Assembly (NCBI RefSeq): GCF_030246905.1
Contig: NZ_CP126741.1
Location: forward strand, 1,550,001-1,614,000
Length of the DNA stretch: 64,000 bases
Direction of reading: 5' to 3'
Source of the DNA: Microbacterium sp. zg-Y818
GTDB lineage: Bacteria; Actinomycetota; Actinomycetes; Actinomycetales; Microbacteriaceae
The translations under genes were made by a program, and so were the position numbers. Below the pieces are notes generated by a model. That model was given only the letters and a program-made list of their open reading frames with translations, had not been told where the DNA came from and made no database searches. The first letter of the stretch is position 1. Every line of letters starts with the position of its first letter. Positions 54,659 through 64,000 of this stretch are shown here, piece by piece.

Positions 54659-54670
54659 AACAACGTTGTT
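54659..54670 (-). promoter_or_regulatory. Perfect 12-bp palindrome upstream of the ABC operon
   Basis: AACAACGTTGTT lies 25 bases before the binding-protein start codon, within an unusually AT-rich gap. It differs from the AGACATC-type operator and could be the site for the divergent ROK repressor. Confidence 0.4.
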
Positions 54671-54742
54671 TCGATACTCGAATCAACCTTGTACTGTTCT
54701 GTTCAAAGTCAACATTTCAGATTTCCCTCGAAGCCGCAACAC

Positions 54743-54757
54743 GAACATCCGATGTTT
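54743..54757. promoter_or_regulatory. Fucose-locus operator, site 2
   Basis: GAACATCCGATGTTT contains the perfect palindrome AACATC-C-GATGTT. It lies between the divergent ABC operon and the ROK repressor gene, 54 bases before the repressor start, and matches sites at 45989 and 57282. Confidence 0.6.
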
Positions 54758-54811
54758 ATCGACCGGTGATGTTTCGTCACCTGCCCGTAACACGCGAGCC
54801 GAAAGCCGACC

Positions 54812-55969
54812 ATGCCCCACAGCAGCCACAGCTCCGCCTCCGACGACCTCCTCGGCCGGCGCATCCTCGACCTGGTGTCCCGCGGCGAGGCGCGCTCCCG
54901 GTCCGAGCTCGCCGCGCTTCTCGGCCTCGCCCCGTCGACGATCGGCCTGCGCGTGCAGGCGCTCTTGGATGCCGGCATGCTCTGCGAGCGCGGCGAGGGG
55001 ACCTCGCGCGGCGGACGGCGACCCCGCCTGCTGGACATCCCCGATGACGCCGGCGTCGTGCTCACGGCTGATCTCGGCGGCCAGCACGCCCGCATCGGCA
55101 TGCACCGTCTCAGCGGGGCACTGTTGGCCACCCGCGCCATTCCGGTGACGCTCGCCGACGGACCGGAGCCCACTCTCGACGCGGTCGCCGCAGTGTTCGA
55201 CGAGCTGTCGCGCGACACGTCGGTGCGCGCGATCGGCATGAGCCTGCCTGGTCCCGTCGATGTGTCAGCAGGCACCGTGCACCAGCCGTCCCGCATGCCG
55301 GGGTGGCCCGGCTTCCGGGTCGGCGACCATCTGAACGCCCGCTACGGGGTGACCGTCGCCGTCGACAACGATGCCAACCTCGCCGCGCTCGGAGAGCATC
55401 GGGAACAGTTCGGATCCGTCGGGCACAGCATCACGGTCAAGGCCGGCACCGCGATCGGCAGCGGCGTGATCATCGACGGCGCCGTGCACCGTGGCGCCAC
55501 GTCGGCCGCCGGAGACATCACCCACACGCGCATCGACGCCAGCGGCGACCTGCCCTGCTCATGCGGCAACACGGGCTGCCTCGAGACGGTGGCCAGCGGT
55601 GCGAGCCTCGTGCGGCAGATGCGCGAGCGCGGCAGGGACGACGTCGCCACCACGGCGGACGTGCTCGCGCTGGCCCGCGACGCCGATCCCGAGGCGACGA
55701 CCCTGGTGCGGACGGCGGGCACCCACCTCGGGCAGGCCCTGTCTGGAGTGGTCAACTTCTTCAACCCCGACGCCGTCTTCCTCACCGGCAGCATGAGCGC
55801 GTCGGAGCCGTTCATCGCCGCGGTGCGCAGCCGCGTCTACGAGGCGTGCCACCCCCTGGCCACTCAGCGGCTGCGCATCGAGGCCGCCCGCACCGGTGCC
55901 GACGCGATCCTCTACGGCGCCGCCCGCTGGGCCCTGGACAACCTCGAGCTCCCCGCGGGCAGCGCCTGA
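54812..55969 (+). CDS. ROK-family transcriptional repressor
   Basis: A 385-residue repressor with an N-terminal winged helix (SRSELAALLGLAPSTIGLRVQALLDAG, about 29-55) and a ROK sugar-binding domain (DNDANLAALGEH, GTAIGSGVIIDG). The zinc motif DLPCSCGNTGCLET has all cysteines. It is divergent from the ABC operon and probably represses it, with a free sugar or sugar phosphate as inducer. It converges with the second GH29 gene, with 10 bases between them. Confidence 0.9.
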   Translation: MPHSSHSSASDDLLGRRILDLVSRGEARSRSELAALLGLAPSTIGLRVQALLDAGMLCERGEGTSRGGRRPRLLDIPDDAGVVLTADLGGQHARIGMHRLSGALLATRAIPVTLADGPEPTLDAVAAVFDELSRDTSVRAIGMSLPGPVDVSAGTVHQPSRMPGWPGFRVGDHLNARYGVTVAVDNDANLAALGEHREQFGSVGHSITVKAGTAIGSGVIIDGAVHRGATSAAGDITHTRIDASGDLPCSCGNTGCLETVASGASLVRQMRERGRDDVATTADVLALARDADPEATTLVRTAGTHLGQALSGVVNFFNPDAVFLTGSMSASEPFIAAVRSRVYEACHPLATQRLRIEAARTGADAILYGAARWALDNLELPAGSA

Positions 55970-55979
55970 TCCGACCGGG

Positions 55980-57242
55980 TCAGTCCGCCAGCGTGAGCTC
56001 GATGACCGGGAGCACGACGTCGGGGCGGGCGACCGGGAGATGCACGGTCAGGGTGCCCTCCGGCTCGCCCTCGGGCGTCATGAGGTCGGCGACCTGGTCG
56101 GGGTCGGCCACCGAGGTGCGCAGCCAGGACCCGTCGTGCAGGAACCGGGCGTACGTCACCTTTCCCGCGAGACCCGCCAGATGCACGAACCCCAGCGGCC
56201 ACGTGAACAGATGCAGGTAGAGGCGGTTGCCCCGTCGCGTGTACACGCCCTCGCGCGGCGGCGCGAACGGGGCGTGACCGGCGCCGACGACGGCGTCGCG
56301 GTGCAGCTGCATCCACTCGCCGATCTCGTCGAGCGCGGCGCAATCCCGTGGCGCGATGGCCCCGCGCCCGTCGGGTCCGATGTTCAGCAGCATGTTGCCG
56401 TCCATCGACACCGAGTCGACCAGCATCCGCACGAGCAGGTCGACCGGCTTCTGGTCGTCGTTGTCCCGGTCGTACCCCCACGCCCCGTTCATCGTCTGGC
56501 ACGCCTCCCACACGAGCGGCCGGCCGTCGCGCATCAGCGGAGACGTGGGCTGGTACTGCTCCGGCGTGACGAAGTCGGCCGGGATTCCGAGACGGTCGTT
56601 GACGAGCATCTGCGGCTGCAGCGAGCGGCATAGGGCCAGCAGCCCTTCGGCGTCCCAGTCCTCCGGGCCCTTGCCCGCCAGTCCGTCACGGTCGTGGGGG
56701 TAGGTGAAGTCGAAGAACAGGTAGTCGATCGGACCGTACCCGGTCAGGAGCTCCCGCACCTGCCCGTGGAGGAACGCACGGTAGCGATCCATGTCGCGGC
56801 CGGCGTTGAGCGCGGCGACATCGGCGTCGCCCCGGCGGGGGTGGTTCCAATCGACGGTGAAGTCGGGGTGATGCCAGTCGATCACCGAGTGGTAGAACCC
56901 GACACGCAGTCCTTCCGCCCGCAACGCGTCGACGTACTCGCGCACGAGGTCGCGGCCGCAGGCGGTCACCGAGTCGAAATCGCTCAGCGCGGTGTCCCAC
57001 AGGGCGAAACCCTCGTGGTGCTTCGTCGTCAGCACGACGTACCCCATGCTGGCGCGCTTGGCCTGCCGCGCCAGTGCACCAGCGTCGAACCGGTCGGGGT
57101 CGAAGTGCTCGAAGTACTGCCGGTAGTCCTCGTCGGTGAGACGCTCGTAGTTCTGCACCCACTCGTGCCGGGCTGCGGCGCTGTACAGCCCGAAGTGCAC
57201 GAACATGCCGAATCGGGCCTCGTCGAACCACTGCTGCCTCAT
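55980..57242 (-). CDS. GH29 alpha-L-fucosidase (separate copy)
   Basis: A 420-residue GH29 enzyme without a signal peptide. It begins MRQQWFDEARFGMFVHFGLY and has TTKHHEGFALWDT, the nucleophile region YLFFDFTYP and GNMLLNIGPDGRGAI. A short C-terminal beta-domain follows. The ATG has GGAGAGG upstream. A perfect operator (57282-57296) lies 39 bases upstream, so it appears to be expressed with the rest of the locus though transcribed alone. Confidence 0.92.
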   Translation of the reverse strand: MRQQWFDEARFGMFVHFGLYSAAARHEWVQNYERLTDEDYRQYFEHFDPDRFDAGALARQAKRASMGYVVLTTKHHEGFALWDTALSDFDSVTACGRDLVREYVDALRAEGLRVGFYHSVIDWHHPDFTVDWNHPRRGDADVAALNAGRDMDRYRAFLHGQVRELLTGYGPIDYLFFDFTYPHDRDGLAGKGPEDWDAEGLLALCRSLQPQMLVNDRLGIPADFVTPEQYQPTSPLMRDGRPLVWEACQTMNGAWGYDRDNDDQKPVDLLVRMLVDSVSMDGNMLLNIGPDGRGAIAPRDCAALDEIGEWMQLHRDAVVGAGHAPFAPPREGVYTRRGNRLYLHLFTWPLGFVHLAGLAGKVTYARFLHDGSWLRTSVADPDQVADLMTPEGEPEGTLTVHLPVARPDVVLPVIELTLAD

Positions 57243-57281
57243 CGTCACCTCTCCGATCGAACCTGCGCACCATCCTTGCAC

Positions 57282-57296
57282 AGACATCCGATGTCT
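57282..57296 (-). promoter_or_regulatory. Fucose-locus operator, site 3
   Basis: AGACATC-C-GATGTCT, a perfect 15-bp palindrome with a single central base, upstream of the second fucosidase gene. This is the best copy of the three related sites. Confidence 0.65.
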
Positions 57297-57313
57297 ATGT
57301 GACGGCATACGCG

Positions 57314-57347
57314 GAAGGCCCGCCCCTCCGAAGAGAGGCGGGCCTTC
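57314..57347 (-). terminator. Hairpin terminator downstream of adhE
   Basis: GAAGGCCCGCC / GGCGGGCCTTC, an 11-bp stem with a 12-base loop, begins 16 bases beyond the adhE stop codon. It has no T tract, as is common in high-GC actinobacteria. Confidence 0.7.
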
Positions 57348-57363
57348 GCCGCGCGGATCCGCG

Positions 57364-60093
57364 TCAGCGCGCGGCCTTCTTGCGTCCGGGCGTCGCGTCT
57401 TCGGCGGCCGGCTCCTCGGCAGCCGCCTGCGTGTCGACGGTCGCCGCAGCGACGGCCGTCTGCGCGCGCTGCGCCCGCACCTCCGCGTAGGACGTGCCGT
57501 AGTAGGCCGCCTCCATGAGCGTGCGCATGTCCGCCAGCAGCGGCATGCGCGGGTTGGCCGGTGCGCACTGGTCGCCGTAGGCGGCCATCGCGAGCTCCTC
57601 GAGGCGCCCGATGAAGGATTCCTCCGGCACTCCCTGCGCCTGGAACGAGTCCTCGATGCCCACCGCTGCGCGCAGCTCCTCGACGGCGCGGGCATAGGAC
57701 TCGACACCCTCGTCCGGGGTGGATGCCGGCAGTCCCAGGTGGGCGGCGATCTGCTGGTACCGCTCGGGGGCGACGTAGCGCTCGTACTTCGGCCACCCGG
57801 TGACCTTCGCCGGGACCTGGCCGTTGTAACGGATCACGTGAGGCAGGTAGATCGCGTTCGTGCGCCCGTGCACCAGGTGGAACTTCGAGCCGGTGACGTG
57901 GGCCATCGCGTGGACGATTCCGAGGAAGGCGTTACCGAACGCCATGCCGGCGATCGACGCGGCATTGTGCATCTTCTCGCGCGCCTCCGCGTCTGCCGCA
58001 TTCTTGCTTCCCGGCTCTGCCTGCGAGCTGCGCACGATGTTCTCGAAGATGAGCTTGATCGCGTGCAGCGCCAGCCCGTCGGTGAAGTCGTTCGCGTACA
58101 CGGACACATAGGCCTCGGTTGCGTGGGTCAGCGCGTCGAAGCCGGCATCTGCGACGAGGAACGCGGGCAGAGCTGCAGTCAGCAGCGGATCCACGATCGC
58201 GACCGAAGGGGTCAGCGCGTAATCGGCCAAGGGGTACTTCATGCCGGTCTCATCATCGGTGATCACCGCGAAGGGCGTCATCTCAGACCCCGTCCCCGAG
58301 GTCGTCGGCACGCACACGAGCTTCGCCTTCGCACCGAGCTCGGGGAAGCGGAACGCGCGCTTGCGCACATCGAAGAACTTCTCCCGCATGTCGGAGAAGT
58401 GCACATCGGGGTTCTCGTAGAGCAGCCACATGACCTTCGCGGCATCCATCGGCGAGCCGCCGCCGAGGGCGATGATGGTGTCGGGCTGGAACTCCCGCAT
58501 CTTCGCGGCGCCGTGCTGCACGCTGGCGACCGTCGGCTCCGGAAGGACATCGTCGATGATCTGCAGGTGGACGCGGCGGGGACGGCGGCCGAGCACGTCG
58601 AGCACCCGGTCCACGAAGCCCAGCTTGGTCATCGTCGCGTCCGTGACGATCGTCACCCGTTCGATGCCCTTCATGTCGATGAGGTACCGCAGCGCGTTCG
58701 GCTCGAAGTACGTCTTGGCCGGTACCTTGAACCACTGCAGGTTGTTGTTGCGACGCCCCACCCGCTTGATGTTGAGCAGGTGCACCGCCGAGACGTTGTC
58801 CGCGACCGAGTTGCGCCCGTACGAGCCGCAGCCGAGGGTCAGCGAAGGCATGAAGGCGTTGTAGATGTCGCCGATGCCGCCGAGGGCCGCCGGCGCGTTC
58901 TCGATGATGCGCACCGCCTTCACCCGGTCGGCGAAGTCGGCGATGACGGCAGGATCGCTGCTGTGCACGGCGCCGGAGTGCCCGAGCCCGTCGAAGGCCA
59001 CCATCTGCTCGGCCAGGTCGATGCCCTCCTGGGCGTCGGCCGCGCGCAGCACCGCCAGCACGGGGGCCAGCTTCTCGCGGGTCAAGGGCTCGTGGGGTCC
59101 GACCCCGCTGACCTCGGCGAGCAGGATCGAGGTGTCCTCGGGAACGGTGAACCCGGCCATCTGCGCGATCTTCGCCGCGGGCTGCCCCACGACGGCGGCG
59201 TTGAGCTTTGCTTCGGCGCACGAGGCATCCTGCGCGCTCACGCCGAAGATCAGCTCCTCCAGCATCCGCTTCTCGTCGGCGTTCACGACGTGGGCATGCA
59301 GGCGCGCGAACTCGGCCAGCGCCTCCTCGGCGATGGGCTCGTCGAGGATGACCGCCTGCTCACTGGCGCACACCATGCCGTTGTCGAAGGACTTCGACAG
59401 CACGACGTCGTTGACGGCCCGGCCGACCTTGGCGCTGCGCTCGATGAACGCGGGCACGTTGCCGGCGCCGACGCCGAGCGCCGGCTTGCCGCAGGAGTAG
59501 GCGGCGCGGACCATGCCGTTACCGCCGGTGGCGAGGATGAGGGCGACCCCGGGGTGGTTCATCAGCTCACCGGACGCCGCGAGCGAGGGTGCCTCGATCC
59601 ACTGGATGCAGTCGGCCGGCGCTCCGGCGGCGATCGCCGCGTCGCGCACGACGGTGGCGGCGGCGACCGAGCAGCGCTGCGCCGACGGGTGGAAGGCGAA
59701 GACGATGGGGTTGCGGGTCTTAAGAGCGATGAGCGACTTGAAGATGGTCGTGGAGGTCGGGTTCGTCACCGGCGTGATGCCGCACACGACGCCCACGGGT
59801 TCGGCGATCTCGGTGATCCCGGTGATGTCGTCGACCGAGATGACCCCCACGGTGCGCTGCTTGATGATCGAGTGGGTGACGTGCTCGCACGCGAACATGT
59901 TCTTCACCGCTTTGTCTTCGAAGAGGCCTCGGCCGGTCTCTTCGACGGCCATCACCGCGAGGTCCGCGTGGCGGCTCAGCGCCGCGACCGATGCCTTGCG
60001 CACGATGTGGTCGATCTGCTCCTGCGTGTACCGCGCGTACGCGGTCAGCGCGTCCTGTGCGCGGGCCACCAGTGCATCGATCTCGGGGGACAT
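57364..60093 (-). CDS. adhE: Bifunctional acetaldehyde-CoA/alcohol dehydrogenase
   Basis: A 909-residue AdhE that reduces acetyl-CoA to acetaldehyde and then ethanol, regenerating NAD. The aldehyde dehydrogenase half (about 1-430) has the catalytic Cys in NGMVCASEQAVI. The iron-dependent alcohol dehydrogenase half (about 460-870) has ALGGGSPMDAAK, TTSGTGSEMTPFAVI and the iron-binding His motif HLVHGRTNAIYLPH. The C terminus has an extra Ala-rich, basic tail. The ATG at 60093 has GGAGAGAG upstream. It suggests oxygen-limited fermentation. Confidence 0.96.
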   Translation of the reverse strand: MSPEIDALVARAQDALTAYARYTQEQIDHIVRKASVAALSRHADLAVMAVEETGRGLFEDKAVKNMFACEHVTHSIIKQRTVGVISVDDITGITEIAEPVGVVCGITPVTNPTSTTIFKSLIALKTRNPIVFAFHPSAQRCSVAAATVVRDAAIAAGAPADCIQWIEAPSLAASGELMNHPGVALILATGGNGMVRAAYSCGKPALGVGAGNVPAFIERSAKVGRAVNDVVLSKSFDNGMVCASEQAVILDEPIAEEALAEFARLHAHVVNADEKRMLEELIFGVSAQDASCAEAKLNAAVVGQPAAKIAQMAGFTVPEDTSILLAEVSGVGPHEPLTREKLAPVLAVLRAADAQEGIDLAEQMVAFDGLGHSGAVHSSDPAVIADFADRVKAVRIIENAPAALGGIGDIYNAFMPSLTLGCGSYGRNSVADNVSAVHLLNIKRVGRRNNNLQWFKVPAKTYFEPNALRYLIDMKGIERVTIVTDATMTKLGFVDRVLDVLGRRPRRVHLQIIDDVLPEPTVASVQHGAAKMREFQPDTIIALGGGSPMDAAKVMWLLYENPDVHFSDMREKFFDVRKRAFRFPELGAKAKLVCVPTTSGTGSEMTPFAVITDDETGMKYPLADYALTPSVAIVDPLLTAALPAFLVADAGFDALTHATEAYVSVYANDFTDGLALHAIKLIFENIVRSSQAEPGSKNAADAEAREKMHNAASIAGMAFGNAFLGIVHAMAHVTGSKFHLVHGRTNAIYLPHVIRYNGQVPAKVTGWPKYERYVAPERYQQIAAHLGLPASTPDEGVESYARAVEELRAAVGIEDSFQAQGVPEESFIGRLEELAMAAYGDQCAPANPRMPLLADMRTLMEAAYYGTSYAEVRAQRAQTAVAAATVDTQAAAEEPAAEDATPGRKKAAR

Positions 60094-60153
60094 TTCTCTC
60101 TCCAACCCGGTGCGGACGCTGTGCCCGCACCCTTGCTCTGATGCCAGCTTACT

Positions 60154-60172
60154 CCTGTGGTCTGACCACAGG
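60154..60172 (-). promoter_or_regulatory. 19-bp palindromic operator upstream of adhE
   Basis: CCTGTGGTC-T-GACCACAGG, perfect 9-bp arms around one base, 60 bases before the adhE ATG. The TGGTCTGACCA core is of the type bound by GntR/FCD regulators; the cognate regulator is not adjacent. Confidence 0.6.
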
Positions 60173-60187
60173 AAGGGGCATAGAGAA

Positions 60188-60229
60188 ACCCGGTCGCCGC
60201 TCCCCCGTTTCGGGGTGCGGCGACCGGGT
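60188..60229 (-). terminator. Terminator of the ilv operon
   Basis: ACCCGGTCGCCGC / GCGGCGACCGGGT, a 13-bp stem enclosing an inner CCCC/GGGG hairpin, starts 17 bases beyond the ilvC stop codon. Confidence 0.8.
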
Positions 60230-60245
60230 CAGGGTTGGCTGAGAC

Positions 60246-61307
<1,062 letters not shown>

Positions 61308-61817
61308 TCAGCCGCGCAGGACGCGCTCGGTGATGCTCTTGCCGCCGCGGCCCATCGCGACCATCCCGGACTGGGCCAGTTCCTTGATGCCGAAGGGCTC
61401 GACGGCGCGCAGGAACGCGTCGACCTTGCCACGATCGCCGGTCACCTCGACCACGACGGCGTCGGTGGCGTAGTCGACCACCGAGGCGCGGAAGAGGTTG
61501 ACGACCTCGATGACGTTGGAGCGCGTCTGGTTGTCGGCGCGCACCTTGACGAGCATGTGCTCGCGCTGCACGGATGCCGCGGGGTCGAGTTCGACGATCT
61601 TGATGACGTTGATGAGCTTGTTCAGCTGCTTGGTCACCTGCTCCAGCGGCAGCTCGTCGACGTCGACCACGACCGTGATGCGCGACAGGCCAGGCACCTC
61701 GGTGACGCCGACGGCGAGGGAGTCAATGTTGAACCCGCGCCGCGCGAACAGGCCCGCCACGCGGGTGAGCAGACCGGGTTTGTCCTCCACGAGGAGGCTG
61801 AGGACGTGCTTGCTCAT
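61308..61817 (-). CDS. ilvN: Acetolactate synthase small subunit
   Basis: Regulatory subunit, 169 residues, with an N-terminal ACT domain (HVLSLLVEDKPGLLTRVAGLFARRGFNIDSL is the start of the fold; key pieces EDKPGLLTRV and RRGFNIDSL) that binds valine for feedback inhibition. A second ACT-like domain follows (about 80-160). It starts 1 base after the ilvB stop codon, so the two subunits are made together. Confidence 0.97.
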   Translation of the reverse strand: MSKHVLSLLVEDKPGLLTRVAGLFARRGFNIDSLAVGVTEVPGLSRITVVVDVDELPLEQVTKQLNKLINVIKIVELDPAASVQREHMLVKVRADNQTRSNVIEVVNLFRASVVDYATDAVVVEVTGDRGKVDAFLRAVEPFGIKELAQSGMVAMGRGGKSITERVLRG

Positions 61818-61818
61818 C

Positions 61819-63618
61819 TCAAGCCTCCTGGTCGAAGGTCGGCGCGTGCTCGCGGGCGTACTGGATGCTGCTGTTGCTGCGCCCTTGCTGGACCATCGGC
61901 CAGACCATGGCGTCGGCGCTCACGACGAAGTCGATCACCACGGGACGGTCGTTGGTCTCGAGCGCCAGCTTGATCGCGGCATCCACATCCTCTTCCTTCT
62001 CGACGCGGATCGCGAGGCAGCCGTACGCCTCGGCGAGCTTGACGAAGTCGGGGATGCGGATGGTGTTGTGTCCGGTGTTGAGGTCGGTGTTCGAGTATCG
62101 GCCGTTGTAGACCAGGGTCTGCCACTGCCGCACCATGCCGAGCGACGAGTTGTTGATGATGGCGACCTTGATGGGGATGTTGTTGATGGCGCAGGTCGCG
62201 AGTTCCTGGTTCGTCATCTGGAAGCATCCGTCGCCGTCGATCGCCCACACCACGCGGTCGGGCTCGGCGACCTTGGCGCCCATGGCGGCGGGCACCGCGT
62301 AGCCCATGGTGCCGGCGCCGCCGGAGTTGAGCCACGAGTTGGGACGCTCGTACTTGATGAACTGGGCCGACCACATCTGGTGCTGTCCGACGCCGGCGGC
62401 GTACACACCCTCGGGCCCGGTGAGCTCGCCGATGCGCTGGATCACGTACTGGGGCGCCATGTGGCCGTCGGTGGGCTGGGCGTAGCCGAGCGGGAACTCG
62501 TCGCGCAGGCCGTCGAGGTAGGACCACCATTCGGCGATGTCTGCGCGCTCGGATGCCGCCGCCGTGAACGCACCCTCGAGGTCGACCAGCACCTCTTTGA
62601 GGTCGCCGACGATGGGGACGTCCGCGGTGCGGATCTTGGAGATCTCCGCCGGGTCGATGTCGACGTGCACGACCTTCGCGTTCGGGGCGAACAGCGATGC
62701 CTTGCCGGTCACGCGGTCGTCGAAGCGCGCGCCCAGCGAAACGATGAGGTCCGACTCCTGCAGAGCGAGCACCGCCGGGACGGTTCCGTGCATGCCGGGC
62801 ATGCCCAGGTGCTGCGGGTGCGAGTCGGGGAACGCGCCGCGCGCCATCAGCGTGGTCACGACCGGCGCGCCCGTGGTCTCCGCCAGCTTCAGCAGCTCTT
62901 CCGATGCGCGGGAGCGGATCACGCCGCCGCCGACATAGAGCACCGGCTTCTCGGCGGTGGCCAGCAGCTGGGCCGCGGCCTGGATCTGCTTGCCGTGGGC
63001 CTTGGTGACGGGTCGATAGCCGGGCAGGTCCACCCGCGGCGGCCAGACGAACGGCGCCTCCTCCTGCTGGGCATCCTTCGTGATGTCCACCAGCACCGGA
63101 CCCGGGCGCCCCGTGCCGGCGATCTCGAACGCCGCGGCGATGGCACCGGGGATCTCCTCGGCGCGCTTGACCAGGATGGAGTGCTTCGTGATCGGCATGG
63201 TGATGCCGACGATGTCGGCCTCTTGGAACGCGTCCGTGCCCATGAGGGTCGAGAAGACCTGGCCGGTGATGCACACGATCGGCACCGAGTCCATGTACGC
63301 GTCGGCGATCGCGGTGACGAGGTTGGTGGCGCCGGGGCCGCTGGTGGCGATCGCCACGCCGGTCTTGTTGGATGCCGCGGCGTAGCCCTCGGCAGCATGG
63401 CCGGCACCCTGCTCGTGACGCACCAGGATGTGGCGGATCAGCGAGGTGTCCATGAGCGGGTCGTAGACGGGCAGGATCGCGCCGCCGGGCAGGCCGAACA
63501 CGTCGGTCACCCCCAGCAGCTCGAGCGAGCGGACGACCGCCTGGGCGCCGGTGAGGACGGGAGCGGATGCCGCGCGGGCGGGAGGCCGGGGAACGGCGGA
63601 AACGGTGTCTGAGGACAT
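61819..63618 (-). CDS. ilvB: Acetolactate synthase large subunit
   Basis: Thiamine-diphosphate- and FAD-dependent catalytic subunit, 599 residues. The catalytic Glu lies in [15 protein letters not shown], the FAD region in [12 protein letters not shown], and the TPP/Mg motif in [16 protein letters not shown]. The N-terminal ~25 residues are a variable extension. It follows ilvD by 37 bases and leads into ilvN. Confidence 0.97.
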   Translation of the reverse strand: MSSDTVSAVPRPPARAASAPVLTGAQAVVRSLELLGVTDVFGLPGGAILPVYDPLMDTSLIRHILVRHEQGAGHAAEGYAAASNKTGVAIATSGPGATNLVTAIADAYMDSVPIVCITGQVFSTLMGTDAFQEADIVGITMPITKHSILVKRAEEIPGAIAAAFEIAGTGRPGPVLVDITKDAQQEEAPFVWPPRVDLPGYRPVTKAHGKQIQAAAQLLATAEKPVLYVGGGVIRSRASEELLKLAETTGAPVVTTLMARGAFPDSHPQHLGMPGMHGTVPAVLALQESDLIVSLGARFDDRVTGKASLFAPNAKVVHVDIDPAEISKIRTADVPIVGDLKEVLVDLEGAFTAAASERADIAEWWSYLDGLRDEFPLGYAQPTDGHMAPQYVIQRIGELTGPEGVYAAGVGQHQMWSAQFIKYERPNSWLNSGGAGTMGYAVPAAMGAKVAEPDRVVWAIDGDGCFQMTNQELATCAINNIPIKVAIINNSSLGMVRQWQTLVYNGRYSNTDLNTGHNTIRIPDFVKLAEAYGCLAIRVEKEEDVDAAIKLALETNDRPVVIDFVVSADAMVWPMVQQGRSNSSIQYAREHAPTFDQEA

Positions 63619-63655
63619 GGGTGTACTACCTCGAGATCCAGGGTTGCTGACGGGA

Positions 63656-64000
63656 CTACCCCGTCACCGCGCCCTCTGCAGCAGAGCGCACGAGTTTGGA
63701 GTACTTGGCCAGAACGCCACGGGTATAGCGCGGGGGAAGGGGCTCCCAGCCTTCTCGGCGGGAACTCAGCTCTGCGTCGCCGACGAGTAGGTCGAGAGTG
63801 CGAGCCGCGATATCGACCCGTATCAGATCACCATCGCGCACGAAGGCGATGGGACCGGAGTCCACCGCTTCGGGTGCTATGTGGCCGATGCACAGGCCGG
63901 TTGTGCCGCCTGAGAATCGTCCGTCCGTCAACAGTAGTACATCTTTTCCGAGGCCGGCCCCCTTGATGGCGGCCGTGATCGCGAGCATCTCGCGCATGCC
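63656..64000 (-). CDS. ilvD: Dihydroxy-acid dehydratase, C-terminal fragment
   Basis: The last 114 codons of IlvD; the gene continues beyond the right edge. The fragment shows [23 protein letters not shown], written as key pieces TDGRFSGGT and GHIAPEA, the C-terminal signature that includes the catalytic Ser region, and ends [17 protein letters not shown]. It is the first visible gene of the ilvD-ilvB-ilvN-ilvC unit. Confidence 0.95.
   Translation of the reverse strand, partial: GMREMLAITAAIKGAGLGKDVLLLTDGRFSGGTTGLCIGHIAPEAVDSGPIAFVRDGDLIRVDIAARTLDLLVGDAELSSRREGWEPLPPRYTRGVLAKYSKLVRSAAEGAVTG

Noticed and set aside
57205..60141. 978-codon plus-strand frame opposite adhE
   Set aside because: Antisense shadow of adhE, with no ribosome binding site and no recognisable motif.
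60154..60172. adhE palindrome as a transcription terminator
   Set aside because: It has almost no loop (1 base) and no T tract, and a much better terminator for the ilv operon lies at 60188-60229.
63619..63655. Attenuator or leader peptide before ilvB
   Set aside because: Only 37 bases separate ilvD and ilvB, with no peptide frame or hairpin; any leader would lie upstream of ilvD, outside the window.

Overview
The window is chromosomal DNA of a high-GC Gram-positive bacterium. Gene content and order (smc-ftsY, mutM-rnc-rpmF-yceD, leuCD-murA-plsC-gpsA-ddl, ilvD-ilvB-ilvN-ilvC), frequent GTG/TTG starts, 4-base ATGA/GTGA overlaps and promoters that look leaderless all suggest the family Microbacteriaceae, most likely Microbacterium. 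This assignment is inferred from protein character and synteny; no search was run. Coding density is very high and no stretch over 300 bases lacks a gene. No rRNA, CRISPR array, insertion sequence, integrase or phage gene was seen.

Layout. 1-16 kb: end of a DUF2004-like gene, ftsY, smc, a promoter with two small unknown ORFs and a tandem GNAT acetyltransferase, then mutM-rnc-rpmF-yceD, coaD, recG, an acyltransferase, rsmD, thiL, a DUF3515 lipoprotein and ddl. 15-20.5 kb: gpsA, plsC, murA, leuD, leuC, all on the minus strand. 20.6-26.6 kb: a TerC-family gene behind a candidate Mn(II) riboswitch, an ECF sigma factor coupled to a DUF4349 membrane protein, an atypical metal P-type ATPase, tRNA-Glu and a metallo-hydrolase. 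26.7-30.9 kb: a fructose PTS regulon (HPr, EIIABC, 1-phosphofructokinase, DeoR regulator). 31-34.4 kb: a duplicated divergent unit, in which two paralogous membrane proteins each face a small regulator and one regulator copy carries a stop codon; the intact copy is coupled to an M23 peptidase. 34.4-45.2 kb: tRNA-Gln, gltX, an MFS exporter, an FAH-family hydrolase, ilvE, leuB, a DHA2 drug exporter with divergent TetR regulator, serA and two small membrane proteins.

45.3-57.2 kb is an accessory carbohydrate locus for L-fucose-containing glycans. It holds a GntR/FCD regulator, a fuconolactonase-like amidohydrolase, a seven-gene operon (ABC importer, ROK kinase, M81 metallopeptidase, GH29 alpha-L-fucosidase, CutC), a ROK repressor and a second GH29 enzyme. 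Three copies of a 15-bp inverted repeat (AGACATCCGATGTCT type) lie in its regulatory regions and appear to tie it together. 57.3-64 kb: bifunctional adhE behind a perfect 19-bp palindrome, then the branched-chain amino acid operon ilvC, ilvN, ilvB and the end of ilvD.

The most novel-looking items are the fucose locus with its M81/CutC components and shared operator, the TerC riboswitch, the decayed duplicate regulator that keeps its operator, and the adhE palindrome.
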